A stretch of DNA of 64,000 nt from CBDCVA01 sp965222935 [NCBI: Candidatus Latescibacterota bacterium]. GTDB lineage: Bacteria > Latescibacterota > CBDCVA01. A program made the translations under genes and the position numbers. Location: NCBI GenBank assembly GCA_965222935.1, contig CBDCVA010000001.1:688751-752750 (forward strand), in the 5' to 3' direction. This document shows, in pieces, positions 17,642-25,396 of the stretch. The notes under the pieces are model-generated. The model was not told the origin of the DNA. It ran no database searches and saw nothing but the letters and a program-made list of their open reading frames with translations. The stretch's first letter is position 1. Each line of letters starts with the position of its first letter.

Positions 17642-18646
17642 ATGGAGCTCAACGGTAAAAAGGTGATGGTGACCGGTGGTGCCGGCTTCATCGGGTCGAC
17701 CCTGGTGCGCGAACTTCTCGCCGAGGGCGCGGAGGTGCTCGTCCTGGAGAGCTTCACTTCCGGGGACCTCTCGAACCTCGAGGAAGTGGCCGACCGGATC
17801 GAGGTCGTCGAAGGTGATATCCGAGATCGGAAGCTCGCGAATATCCTACGCGCCAACGGCATTCAGGTGATCTTCAATCTGGCGGCGGAAGCCTATATCC
17901 CGTACTGTTACGACCGGCCGCGAGAGTTCTTCGAGATCAACGCTGATGGGGCCCTCAACGTGTTGCTCGCGGCGGAGGACGCCGGCGTGGAGCGCGTGCT
18001 TCAGTACTCCTCGTCCGAGGTGTACGGTTCCGCCATGTACGTCCCGATGGACGAACACCATCCGACCCTGCCGCTGTCCACCTACGCGGTGGCGAAGCTG
18101 GCCGCCGATCGCCTCTGCTATACGCTCCACCGCGAGCGCCACATCCCCGTGATCATCCTCAGGCAGTTCAACGTCTACGGTCCGCGCGAGACCCAGCCCT
18201 ACGTGATCCCCGAGATCATCAGCCAACTCGCCCGCTCGAACCGCCTCCGCCTGGGCAACACCCGCGCCCGGCGCGACCTCACCTACGTCGATGACGCAGT
18301 CCGTGGCGCCGTGGCTCTCGCCAAGTGCGATGATGCCCTCGGCGAGGTCGTCAACCTGGGTACGGGACGGGACTGGAGCATCGATGAGTTGGCGCGGACC
18401 CTGGGGAAGGTCATGGGCTACGATGAGGTCGAGATTACACTGGATGCAGCGCGGCTGCGGCCCCTGGACGTCGAACGCCTTCAGTGCAACTACTTCAAGA
18501 TGCACATGCTGACCGGCTGGAAACCGCAGGTGGAACTCGTGGAGGGTCTACGCCGCACCGTCGAGGATTTTCGGGGTCGTGGCCATAAGTGGCTCTGGGA
18601 AAATAAGATGGCAACGGCAACGGATCTCTGGCGCCGCCGCGATTGA
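17642..18646 (+). CDS. NAD-dependent nucleotide-sugar epimerase/4,6-dehydratase
   Basis: Extended short-chain dehydrogenase acting on a nucleotide-linked sugar, 334 residues. The NAD motif TGGAGFIGSTLVREL is at the N-terminus, catalytic Ser in QYSSSEVYGS, and the Tyr-xxx-Lys pair in STYAVAKLAADRL. RQFNVYGPRETQPYVIPEII and RRDLTYVDDAVRGAVAL are typical of dTDP/UDP-sugar 4,6-dehydratases and epimerases. I use ATG 17642, which has GGAGG six bases upstream, over GTG 17627. The aminotransferase gene follows after ten bases, so the pair probably makes a 4-amino-4,6-dideoxy sugar; exact sugar unknown. Confidence 0.87.
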   Translation: MELNGKKVMVTGGAGFIGSTLVRELLAEGAEVLVLESFTSGDLSNLEEVADRIEVVEGDIRDRKLANILRANGIQVIFNLAAEAYIPYCYDRPREFFEINADGALNVLLAAEDAGVERVLQYSSSEVYGSAMYVPMDEHHPTLPLSTYAVAKLAADRLCYTLHRERHIPVIILRQFNVYGPRETQPYVIPEIISQLARSNRLRLGNTRARRDLTYVDDAVRGAVALAKCDDALGEVVNLGTGRDWSIDELARTLGKVMGYDEVEITLDAARLRPLDVERLQCNYFKMHMLTGWKPQVELVEGLRRTVEDFRGRGHKWLWENKMATATDLWRRRD

Positions 18647-18656
18647 GCCGGGAACC

Positions 18657-19880
18657 ATGATCCAGCCTTCTCCGGTCACCCTCGAAGACCTGGGGCCGCT
18701 TGCAGCCGGGGTGCCGCCGCAGGAGCCCGTCCCCGAATCCGACCCCGCCAAAGCGCAAAGCCCCGCTGGCGTCCGGGTGCCCATCCCGGTCTGCGAACCT
18801 CGCCTTGCGGGTAACGAATTAGCTTACGTCCAACGCTGTGTCGAGACGGGCTGGATCTCGTCGCAGGGCGCTTATGTCGAGGCCTTCGAGGAGCGCTTCG
18901 CGGAGCTTTGCGGCGCGAAGTACGGCATCGCCACCTCCAACGGCACCACGGCCCTGCATCTAGCCCTGGCGACGCTCGGCCTCGGCCCCGGCGACGAAGT
19001 CATCATCCCGACCTTCACCATGATCGCCACGGCGAACATGGTGCGGGCCACCGGCGCGCGGCCCGTCTTTGTGGACAGCGAACCCCACACCTGGAACATC
19101 GACCCCGAGGGGATCGAAGCGAAGATTACCCCGCGGACCCGCGCCATCGTGCCGGTCCACACCTACGGCCACCCCGCCGACATGGACCGCATAGGCGCCA
19201 TCGCTGAGCGCCACGGCTTGGCCGTCATCGAGGATGCGGCGGAGGCCCACGGGGCCGAGTACCACGGCCGCCGCGCGGGGAGCCTGGGGCTGGCGGCCAG
19301 CTTCAGCTTCTACGCGAACAAGATCCTGACCTGCGGCGAGGGCGGCATGGTGACCACCTCCGACCCCGAGTTTGCCCGCATCGCCCGCATCCTGAGGGAC
19401 CACGCCTTCAGCGAGGAGCGCCACTTCTGGCACCGCTACCCCGGCTTCAATTTCCGCATGACCAACATGCAGGCGGCGGTGGGCCTGGCGCAGTGCGAGC
19501 GCTTCGACGAACTGGTCGCGCGACGGATCGAGAACGCCCGCCGCTATACCGAGGGCCTGAGAGGCGTCCCCGGCATCACGACCCCGCCCCAGGCGCCGGG
19601 GATCAAGAGCGTCTACTGGATGTACGGCCTCCTCGTGGACCCCGACCGCTACGGCCGCACCCGCGACGAACTGCGCGAACTCCTGGCCCGCCGAGGCATC
19701 GAGACGCGCACCTTCTTCATTCCGATGCACCTGCAGCCTATATTCTATTCAGGCGATGGCGGGCGCTACCTCGTGGCAGAGATGTTGGGAGCGAGGGGGT
19801 TGTACCTGCCCTCGGCGGGGACGTTGACGGAACGGGACATAGGTTACGTCGTGGCCATCGTTAAGGACGCTAAGCTGTAA
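18657..19880 (+). CDS. DegT/DnrJ/EryC1-family sugar aminotransferase
   Basis: PLP enzyme that aminates a keto nucleotide-sugar, as perosamine or viosamine synthases do. 407 residues; the first ~40 before IPVCEPRLAGNELAYVQRCV are a non-conserved Pro-rich extension, so a later start is possible. GTTALHLALATLGLGPGDEV, VIEDAAEAHGAEYHG and the lysine in FYANKILTCGEGGMVTT are diagnostic; RYPGFNFRMTNMQAAVG follows. It pairs with the upstream dehydratase. ATG 18657 was chosen over the in-frame ATG 18579, which lies inside that gene. Its GC content is high (about 72% in one counted line), in contrast to the next gene. Confidence 0.88.
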   Translation: MIQPSPVTLEDLGPLAAGVPPQEPVPESDPAKAQSPAGVRVPIPVCEPRLAGNELAYVQRCVETGWISSQGAYVEAFEERFAELCGAKYGIATSNGTTALHLALATLGLGPGDEVIIPTFTMIATANMVRATGARPVFVDSEPHTWNIDPEGIEAKITPRTRAIVPVHTYGHPADMDRIGAIAERHGLAVIEDAAEAHGAEYHGRRAGSLGLAASFSFYANKILTCGEGGMVTTSDPEFARIARILRDHAFSEERHFWHRYPGFNFRMTNMQAAVGLAQCERFDELVARRIENARRYTEGLRGVPGITTPPQAPGIKSVYWMYGLLVDPDRYGRTRDELRELLARRGIETRTFFIPMHLQPIFYSGDGGRYLVAEMLGARGLYLPSAGTLTERDIGYVVAIVKDAKL

Positions 19881-19888
19881 ACAGACCG

Positions 19889-20707
19889 ATGAGTCTTGAT
19901 GAGACCCAACAGCAAGCCTTAGCTCTGATCTCGGAACTGATCCAGGAACTTGACGGCATAGTACGCCAGGTCCGGCAAGACGGAGACTCTCGCGCCGCTT
20001 TGGAAAAGTTGACGCGGTGGAAAGAGCACGCTGTTAGGCGCGTGTCTGAAGGCATTAACCGCAGCGAGGGAGAGAAATTGGCAGCGAAGGAGTCTGGGCG
20101 TTTTTTTACGGGCGAGCCTCTTCTGCAGAACCTCGAGAGAAAGGTAGATGTTTACCTCAGCTTTCTACGCGCCCTGGCCGAGGAGATTGAGAAACATCCT
20201 GAGGATGTGCTTTCGCCTTCAGCTACCACAGCCGCGCCAGATCAACTAACGGACGCACCGCAGACAGCCGCTTCTCAATCAGTATTCATTGTTCATGGCC
20301 ACGACGAGGTAAATCTGTTGAAGCTTGAAAAGCTGCTGCGGGATCAGTGGAGGTTGGAACCAATAGTGCTTCGTGACGAACCGGGTGGGGACCAAACCTT
20401 AATTGAGAAGTTCGAGCGGATAGCGAAACAGGCTTGCTATGCCTTCGTCATTCTGACGCCCGACGATGTCATCGAAACGCCGGACGGTCATTACACTCAA
20501 GCAAGGCCCAATGTCGTGTTTGAACTAGGTTGGTTCTACGGGCACCTCGGCCGGGAGCAAGTGTGCATTCTGTCGAAGAAGGACACCAACCTTCACTCCG
20601 ACCTCAAAGGCATTAGCCGGGTCGAGTTTGTCGATTCGATAGAGGAAAAGGTGCTTGAAATAGAAGGTGAGTTAAGGGGAGTCGGGCTGCTTAGGTCGCG
20701 CCCATGA
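19889..20707 (+). CDS. TIR-like nucleotide-binding protein (Cap12/Pycsar-effector TIR family)
   Basis: 272 residues in two parts. Residues 1-107 are predicted alpha-helical and charged (VRQVRQDGDSRAALEKLTRW and NLERKVDVYLSFLRALAEEI). After a Ser/Thr/Pro/Ala linker, residues 131-255 form a TIR-like domain: VFIVHGHDEVNLLKLEKLL (first strand and BB-type loop), YAFVILTPDDV, RPNVVFELGWFYGHLGR, and VCILSKKDTNLHSDLKGISR. This is the pattern of the Pfam TIR family found on STING-TIR (Cap12) and Pycsar effectors, which destroy NAD+ on activation; E212 in NVVFELG is the expected catalytic acid. No cyclase, STING or other defence partner is adjacent. Base composition (about 53% GC over five counted lines) is well below its neighbours. 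No good ribosome site before ATG 19889. Function in defence is inference. Confidence 0.85.
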   Translation: MSLDETQQQALALISELIQELDGIVRQVRQDGDSRAALEKLTRWKEHAVRRVSEGINRSEGEKLAAKESGRFFTGEPLLQNLERKVDVYLSFLRALAEEIEKHPEDVLSPSATTAAPDQLTDAPQTAASQSVFIVHGHDEVNLLKLEKLLRDQWRLEPIVLRDEPGGDQTLIEKFERIAKQACYAFVILTPDDVIETPDGHYTQARPNVVFELGWFYGHLGREQVCILSKKDTNLHSDLKGISRVEFVDSIEEKVLEIEGELRGVGLLRSRP

Positions 20708-20801
20708 TGGTCAGAGATACTTGACGCCATGCAAACCTTCGCTCCGCTTATCAGGTGTCCCGACGTGTACATCCTTTTCCTGATGCGGGAGCCATAACCC
20801 G

Positions 20802-21551
20802 GTGGAACCCGCCGAGTACCGCAAGATGTTCGAACTGGAGGATCGCCTGTGGTGGTTCGTGGGGAAAAGGCGGATCGCCATGCGGCTCCTGATGCCGTGG
20901 CTGAGCGGCCCTGAGCGGGCGCGCATCCTGGATGCCGGCTGCGGCACCGGCTGCGCACTGGCGGAGCTTGGGGGGTACGGCGAAGCCTTCGGCGCCGATA
21001 GCTCACCCGAGGCGCTCTCGCTGACCCGACGGCGCGGACTGCGGCGGCTGGCCTGCGGCTCGGTGGAGGCGCTGCCCTTCCGCGATGGCGCGTTCGATCT
21101 CGTCACCCTGTTCGACGTGCTCTACCATCGGGGCGTCGGGGACGTGGCGCGTGCGTTGGCCGAGGCGGGTAGAGTCACGCGGCCCGGCGGACTGCTATAT
21201 GTGAACGATTCGGCCTTCGCTTTCCTGCGCAGCCGCCACGATGCCGCCATGCACGGCGCCCGGCGCTTCACCTCGGGGCGGGTGGGTGAGTTGGTCCGCG
21301 CGGCGGGCTACCGGGTCCTGCGCCTCTCGTATGCCAACATGTGCCTGTTTCCGGTCGTGGTCCTGTGGCGCTGGCTGGGGCGCGGCGGAGCCGAGGGCAA
21401 CGACCCTTCGAGCGATGTGCGTCCGCTGCCGGGTCCGCTCAACGCGCTTCTGGCGGCGATCCTGGGGCTGGAGGCGCGGCTGATTGGCTTCGTGCGTTTG
21501 CCGGTGGGTTCCTCGGTGGTCTGCTTGGCGCAGAAGGAAACGTCCACATGA
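20802..21551 (+). CDS. SAM-dependent class I methyltransferase
   Basis: Soluble methyltransferase of the Methyltransf_11/UbiE-like group, 249 residues. SAM-binding motif I is ILDAGCGTGCALAELG (about residues 47-62), followed by FGADSSPEAL, the post-motif VEALPFRDGAFDLVTLFDVLYH and EAGRVTRPGGLLYVND. The C-terminal hydrophobic stretch (MCLFPVVVLWRWLG, LNALLAAILGLEARLIGF) occurs in methyltransferases tied to lipid-linked glycans. The GTG start follows 94 bases after the TIR gene; its end overlaps gmhB (ATGA). Substrate unknown, presumably a surface sugar. Confidence 0.85.
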   Translation: MEPAEYRKMFELEDRLWWFVGKRRIAMRLLMPWLSGPERARILDAGCGTGCALAELGGYGEAFGADSSPEALSLTRRRGLRRLACGSVEALPFRDGAFDLVTLFDVLYHRGVGDVARALAEAGRVTRPGGLLYVNDSAFAFLRSRHDAAMHGARRFTSGRVGELVRAAGYRVLRLSYANMCLFPVVVLWRWLGRGGAEGNDPSSDVRPLPGPLNALLAAILGLEARLIGFVRLPVGSSVVCLAQKETST

Positions 21552-22129
21552 GGCGAGCGGTCTTCCTGGACCGGGACGGGACCCTCAACGAGGACCGGGG
21601 CTACGTCCACGACCGCGAGGACCTGGTGCTCCTTCCTGGAGCGGCCGAAGGCATCGGGCGTCTCAATGGGACGGGGATGCCGGTGTTCGTCATCACCAAC
21701 CAGTCCGGTGTGGGGCGCGGCTACTACACCCGAGCGGATGTCGAGGCGTTCCACGCAAGAATGCGAGAGAGCCTGGCCGGGCGCGGAGCGCGCATAGATG
21801 ACATCGCCTACTGCCCGCATCACCCCGACGACGGCTGCGCCTGCCGCAAGCCTCGACCGGGTATGATGGAGGCTCTTGCCCGGCAGCATGGCGTGGACCT
21901 CGGGGCGTCCTTCGTCGTGGGCGATGCGGCGAGCGACCTTGAAGCTGCGAGGAACGTCGGCGCTTGCCCGATCCTGGTGCGCACGGGCCTGGGCCAACGG
22001 ACGCTGGAGGCTTTGGAGGGTACAGCGGTGCAGCCCGCATACATCGCACGGGACCTCGACGAGGCCGCGCGGTGGATCGTCGGCCAGGCCGTTCCCGCGA
22101 CAACGATAGGCGAGGGCCGAGGAGTATGA
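21548..22129 (+). CDS. gmhB: D-glycero-D-manno-heptose-1,7-bisphosphate 7-phosphatase
   Basis: HAD-superfamily phosphatase of heptose synthesis, 193 residues. The nucleophile motif is VFLDRDGTLNEDRGY, motif II is FVITNQSGVGRGYY, the zinc-binding loop reads YCPHHPDDGCACRKPRPGM with its Cys/His ligands intact, and motif IV is FVVGDAASDLEAARNVG. ATG 21548 shares ATGA with the methyltransferase stop; an in-frame start at 21341 would run through that gene. It ends in ATGA with gmhA. Whether it prefers the alpha or beta anomer is not certain; the neighbouring hddC-like gene suggests the alpha (GDP-heptose) route. Confidence 0.93.
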   Translation: MRRAVFLDRDGTLNEDRGYVHDREDLVLLPGAAEGIGRLNGTGMPVFVITNQSGVGRGYYTRADVEAFHARMRESLAGRGARIDDIAYCPHHPDDGCACRKPRPGMMEALARQHGVDLGASFVVGDAASDLEAARNVGACPILVRTGLGQRTLEALEGTAVQPAYIARDLDEAARWIVGQAVPATTIGEGRGV

Positions 22130-22725
22130 GGGAGCGGTTCGAAGCGGCGCTGACGGAGACTCTGCGCGTCCAGAGGCAACTCCTGGACGCGTGCTTGGCG
22201 GAGACCGAAGCCGCAGCATCTGCGATCGTGGAGGCGCTGGAGGCGGGGGGCAAGGTTCTCGCCTGCGGCAATGGCGGCAGCGCTGCGCAGGCCCAGCACA
22301 TGGCTGGCGAGCTCGTCGGACGGTTGCGTCTGGAGCGGCGGGCGCTGGCGGCGGTCGCATTGACTGCGGATGCCTCGATTCTGACGGCGTGGGCCAACGA
22401 CTGCGGGTTCGTGGACGTCTTCGCGCGTCAGGTGGAGGCGCTAGGGCGGCCGGGGGACGTCCTCGTGGCGCTTTCGACGAGCGGCGAATCGGAGAACGTC
22501 CTGCGGGCGGTAACGCGCGCTGCGGAGATGGGTTTGGTGACGGTGGGTCTCTCGGGACCTGGCGGGCGACTGCGGGGAATGGTGACGCACGCGCTGTGCG
22601 TCCCCTCGAGCGACACCCAGCGGGTTCAGGAGGGCCACCTGTTCCTGATCCACACGCTGTGCGAGTGGGTGGAGGCCGCGCTGTTTGCCGAGAAGATCAG
22701 CGCTGAGGCGAGCGAGCCTTCGTAG
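22126..22725 (+). CDS. gmhA: Sedoheptulose-7-phosphate (phosphoheptose) isomerase
   Basis: SIS-domain isomerase making D-glycero-D-manno-heptose 7-phosphate. 199 residues. GKVLACGNGGSAAQAQHMAGELVGR and VLVALSTSGESENVLRAV are the two SIS sugar-phosphate motifs; the GNGGSA sequence is diagnostic of GmhA and DiaA-like proteins, and operon context (gmhB before, heptose-phosphate nucleotidyltransferase after) decides for GmhA. ATG 22126 overlaps the gmhB stop. The in-frame ATG 21964 upstream lies in gmhB and is rejected. Confidence 0.93.
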   Translation: MRERFEAALTETLRVQRQLLDACLAETEAAASAIVEALEAGGKVLACGNGGSAAQAQHMAGELVGRLRLERRALAAVALTADASILTAWANDCGFVDVFARQVEALGRPGDVLVALSTSGESENVLRAVTRAAEMGLVTVGLSGPGGRLRGMVTHALCVPSSDTQRVQEGHLFLIHTLCEWVEAALFAEKISAEASEPS

Positions 22726-22738
22726 GCTTGATTCAAGG

Positions 22739-23452
22739 ATGAAGGCCGTCGTTCTGGCTGGCGGACTGGGCACGCGACTTGGAGATGCGATAGAGGGCAT
22801 GCCCAAAGCGATGGCGGACATAGGCGGCCGGCCGTTCCTGGCGCATCTGGTGGACTGGCTGCGCGCAGCGGGCTTCGCCGATCTGGTCCTTGCCATCGGA
22901 TACGGCGCCGATGCGATCATCGAACACTTCGGCGACGGGAGTGGCTATGGCGTGCGGATCGAGTACTCGCGTGAGAACGAGCCTCTGGGCACGGGCGGCG
23001 CGCTAGGCCTGGCCGCGTCCCGTTGGGAGGGTACGGCCCTCGTGCTCAACGGCGATGTCGCTACCGACGTGGACCCGAGGCGGCTTTGCGAGTTTCATAC
23101 GCGCGTCGGTGCAGCGATGACCCTGGCCTGCATTCCAGTGGACGACGCGGGTGATTACGGTGCCGTCGACTTGCGCGATGATGGGCCCATCAACGGATTC
23201 CGGGAGAAGGGCGTGACGCGTGGGCCTGCGCTGGTCAACGCGGGCATCTACGCCGTTGAGCGATCAGCGCTCGAAGGGATTCCCTTCGGACCACGCTACT
23301 CGCTGGAAACCGATCTCTTCCCCCATCTAGCGGCGCGGGGACGGCTATGGGGCATTGCGGCGGGCACGTTCCTTCTCGACATCGGCCGTCCGGAGCGGCT
23401 GGCTAAGGCGCGTGAGCGAGCCTCGATGCTCTTTGCCGGTCCGCGTGGATGA
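22739..23452 (+). CDS. hddC: Nucleotidyltransferase, probable heptose-1-phosphate guanylyltransferase
   Basis: 237-residue sugar-phosphate nucleotidyltransferase. The NTP-binding signature is MKAVVLAGGLGTRLGDAIEGMPKAMADIGGRPF, written across residues 1-30, with YGVRIEYSRENEPLGTGGAL and LVLNGDVATDVDP (metal Asp) following. Alone, the sequence only says hexose/heptose-1-phosphate NTP transferase; coming after gmhB and gmhA it is most likely HddC, making GDP-D-glycero-alpha-D-manno-heptose. The kinase HddA of that pathway is not in the window. ATG 22739 is chosen over 22685, which overlaps gmhA. The end shares ATGA with the next gene. Confidence 0.82.
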   Translation: MKAVVLAGGLGTRLGDAIEGMPKAMADIGGRPFLAHLVDWLRAAGFADLVLAIGYGADAIIEHFGDGSGYGVRIEYSRENEPLGTGGALGLAASRWEGTALVLNGDVATDVDPRRLCEFHTRVGAAMTLACIPVDDAGDYGAVDLRDDGPINGFREKGVTRGPALVNAGIYAVERSALEGIPFGPRYSLETDLFPHLAARGRLWGIAAGTFLLDIGRPERLAKARERASMLFAGPRG

Positions 23453-24594
23453 AGGTGCACGTGCTTGCACCGGCCTATCCTTTACGGGGAGGCATATCAC
23501 AGTATGTAACTCTCCTCGTCGAAACGCTTCGCCGAGACCACGGCCATGACGCTAGGATCCTCGCCTTTCGCCGCCAGTACCCAGCATTGTTGTTCCCTGG
23601 CAAGACACAACGTGATCCCTCGCGTAGGCCACTGCAGACGCTTTGCGAGCCCATCTTCGATCCATACAGCCCCACGAGTTGGATACGCACAGCCCACCAT
23701 GTGCGCCGCGAGACGCCCGACCTTCTGATCCTTAAGTGGTGGATTCCGCTATTTGGGCTGAGCTTCTGGGCGACGTGCTCACTGGTGCGGCGCCTTTGCC
23801 CGACGAAAGTTGTCTACATTCTCGATAACGTCGTTCCCCATGAGCGGCGGCCTCTCGACGAGCGGCTGACCCGTCTGGCCCTTGACGCCGGGCACTACTT
23901 CGTTGCGCAGTCGGAGACCGTGCGGGATGAGTTCCTGGAGCGCATGCCCGAGCGCCGCGATCGGCTGCGAACCGTGCCTCATCCCATCTACGATGTTTTC
24001 GCCGATGAGCATGCACCCTCGCAGGAAGACGCTCGCAAGCGACTGAGCATCCGGGAGCCCCACGTCGTCCTATTCTTCGGTTACGTACGACCCTACAAGG
24101 GGTTGCGCTATCTTCTGGAGGCCATGCCGAAGCTGTGCGAGAGCGCCGACGTCCGGCTTCTGGTGGTCGGAGAGTTCTACGAGGGCAAGGCGGCCTACCT
24201 GGCGCAGATTGCACGCCTCGGCATAGAAGGGCGCGTGACCCTCCACGATGCATACGTGCCCAACGAGGACGTGGCGACCTACTTTCGGGCGGCGGATGTG
24301 GTCGCGCTCCCCTACGTTTCGGCATCGCAGAGCGGGATCGTGCAGATCGCCTATGGGTTCGACCTGCCCGTAATCACGACCGATGTCGGCGGCTTACCGG
24401 AAGTGGTGCGCGACGGGGAGACCGGGCTGCTCGTGCCCCCGCAGGATGCCGACGCCCTGGCGTGTGCGCTCATCCGCTTCTTCCGGGAGGGTATGCGCGG
24501 GCCCCTGTCCGACAACGTGACCCGGGCGAAGGGACAATACGGCTGGGAGGCCCTCGTCCGCACCCTGGAGGACTTTGCAGCATGTCCGAACTAG
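23449..24594 (+). CDS. Family 4 glycosyltransferase
   Basis: GT-B-fold transferase of 381 residues. The acceptor domain starts MKVHVLAPAYPLRGGISQYV, with the glycine-rich loop typical of GT4. The donor domain (from about residue 200) has VVLFFGYVRPYKGLRYLLEA, RVTLHDAYVPNEDVATYFRA and the E-x7-E type motif in QSGIVQIAYGFDLPVITTDVGGLPEVV. The DNVVPHERRPLDERLTRLAL region resembles transferases from archaeal-type and cyanobacterial polysaccharide loci. Cytosolic face of the inner membrane. ATG 23449 overlaps hddC; the end overlaps the acyltransferase by 13 bases. Sugar and linkage unknown. Confidence 0.87.
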   Translation: MKVHVLAPAYPLRGGISQYVTLLVETLRRDHGHDARILAFRRQYPALLFPGKTQRDPSRRPLQTLCEPIFDPYSPTSWIRTAHHVRRETPDLLILKWWIPLFGLSFWATCSLVRRLCPTKVVYILDNVVPHERRPLDERLTRLALDAGHYFVAQSETVRDEFLERMPERRDRLRTVPHPIYDVFADEHAPSQEDARKRLSIREPHVVLFFGYVRPYKGLRYLLEAMPKLCESADVRLLVVGEFYEGKAAYLAQIARLGIEGRVTLHDAYVPNEDVATYFRAADVVALPYVSASQSGIVQIAYGFDLPVITTDVGGLPEVVRDGETGLLVPPQDADALACALIRFFREGMRGPLSDNVTRAKGQYGWEALVRTLEDFAACPN

Positions 24595-25334
24595 TCGACG
24601 TTCACCCTTCGGCGGAGTTGGCGCCGGATGTGTCCATAGGCGGCTTCACGGTCATCGCAGCGGGCGTCCACGTGGGCGCCGGGACTCGAATCGGGCATCA
24701 CGTGACGATCCACACTGGCACGGAGATCGGTCCGGGCGCGCGAATCGACGACGGCGCGGTTCTGGGCAAACTCCCGATGCGCGCGCATCGGAGCGCCACG
24801 ACCCAGGACCACGAGTTGCCTCCCTGCCGGGTGGGGGAAAGCTGTGCCATCGGGACGGGCGCGGTGGTCTATCGCGGTGCGACGCTGGAGCGCGGCGTTC
24901 TGGTGGCGGACCTGGCGACGGTGCGCGAGGACGTGACCATCGGCGAGTTGACGATCGTCGGCCGCGGCGTGACCGTCGAGAACCGGTGCACAATCGGGGC
25001 GCGATGTAAGCTGGAAGCGAACGCGTACATCACGGCGCTGTCAGAACTGGGCGATGACGTCTTCGTCGCACCGTGTGTGGCAACTTCGAACGATAACTTC
25101 CTGGGCCGGACCACCGAGCGCTTCAAACACTTCTGTGGTGCGATCCTCCGACGCGGCGCGAGGGTGGGGGCGAACGCTACGCTCTTGCCCGGTGTGGTGG
25201 TCGAGGAGGATGGCGTCGTCGCCGCCGGGGCGCTTGCCACCGGTGACGTGCCCGCCCGCACCATCGTTGCGGGAATCCCGGCGAAGCCCTTCCGGCCCGT
25301 GCCGCCGGAGCAACTCTTGGAGAACCAGCCGTAG
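24582..25334 (+). CDS. Left-handed beta-helix acyltransferase (hexapeptide repeats)
   Basis: 250-residue protein built almost wholly of hexapeptide repeats ([LIV]-G-x4), for example VSIGGFTVIAAGVHVGAGTR, IGPGARIDDGAVLG and VGESCAIGTGAVVYRGATL, typical of acetyl or acyl transferases acting on sugars (LpxA/WbbJ/DapH fold). The C-terminal GATLLPGVVVEEDGVVAAGAL plus VPARTIVAGIPAKPFRPVP resembles the tail of WlbB/PglD-like O- or N-acetyltransferases. I start at ATG 24582, inside the end of the GT4 gene; the longer in-frame ATG at 24135 is antifamily sequence. It probably acetylates an amino-sugar or O-antigen residue. Confidence 0.87.
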   Translation: MSELVDVHPSAELAPDVSIGGFTVIAAGVHVGAGTRIGHHVTIHTGTEIGPGARIDDGAVLGKLPMRAHRSATTQDHELPPCRVGESCAIGTGAVVYRGATLERGVLVADLATVREDVTIGELTIVGRGVTVENRCTIGARCKLEANAYITALSELGDDVFVAPCVATSNDNFLGRTTERFKHFCGAILRRGARVGANATLLPGVVVEEDGVVAAGALATGDVPARTIVAGIPAKPFRPVPPEQLLENQP

Positions 25335-25396
25335 CCGCGCGGTCCTCCGAGCCATCCGCCGGTGCGCCCACGCCACAGCGCGCCTATCGCGCTGGG

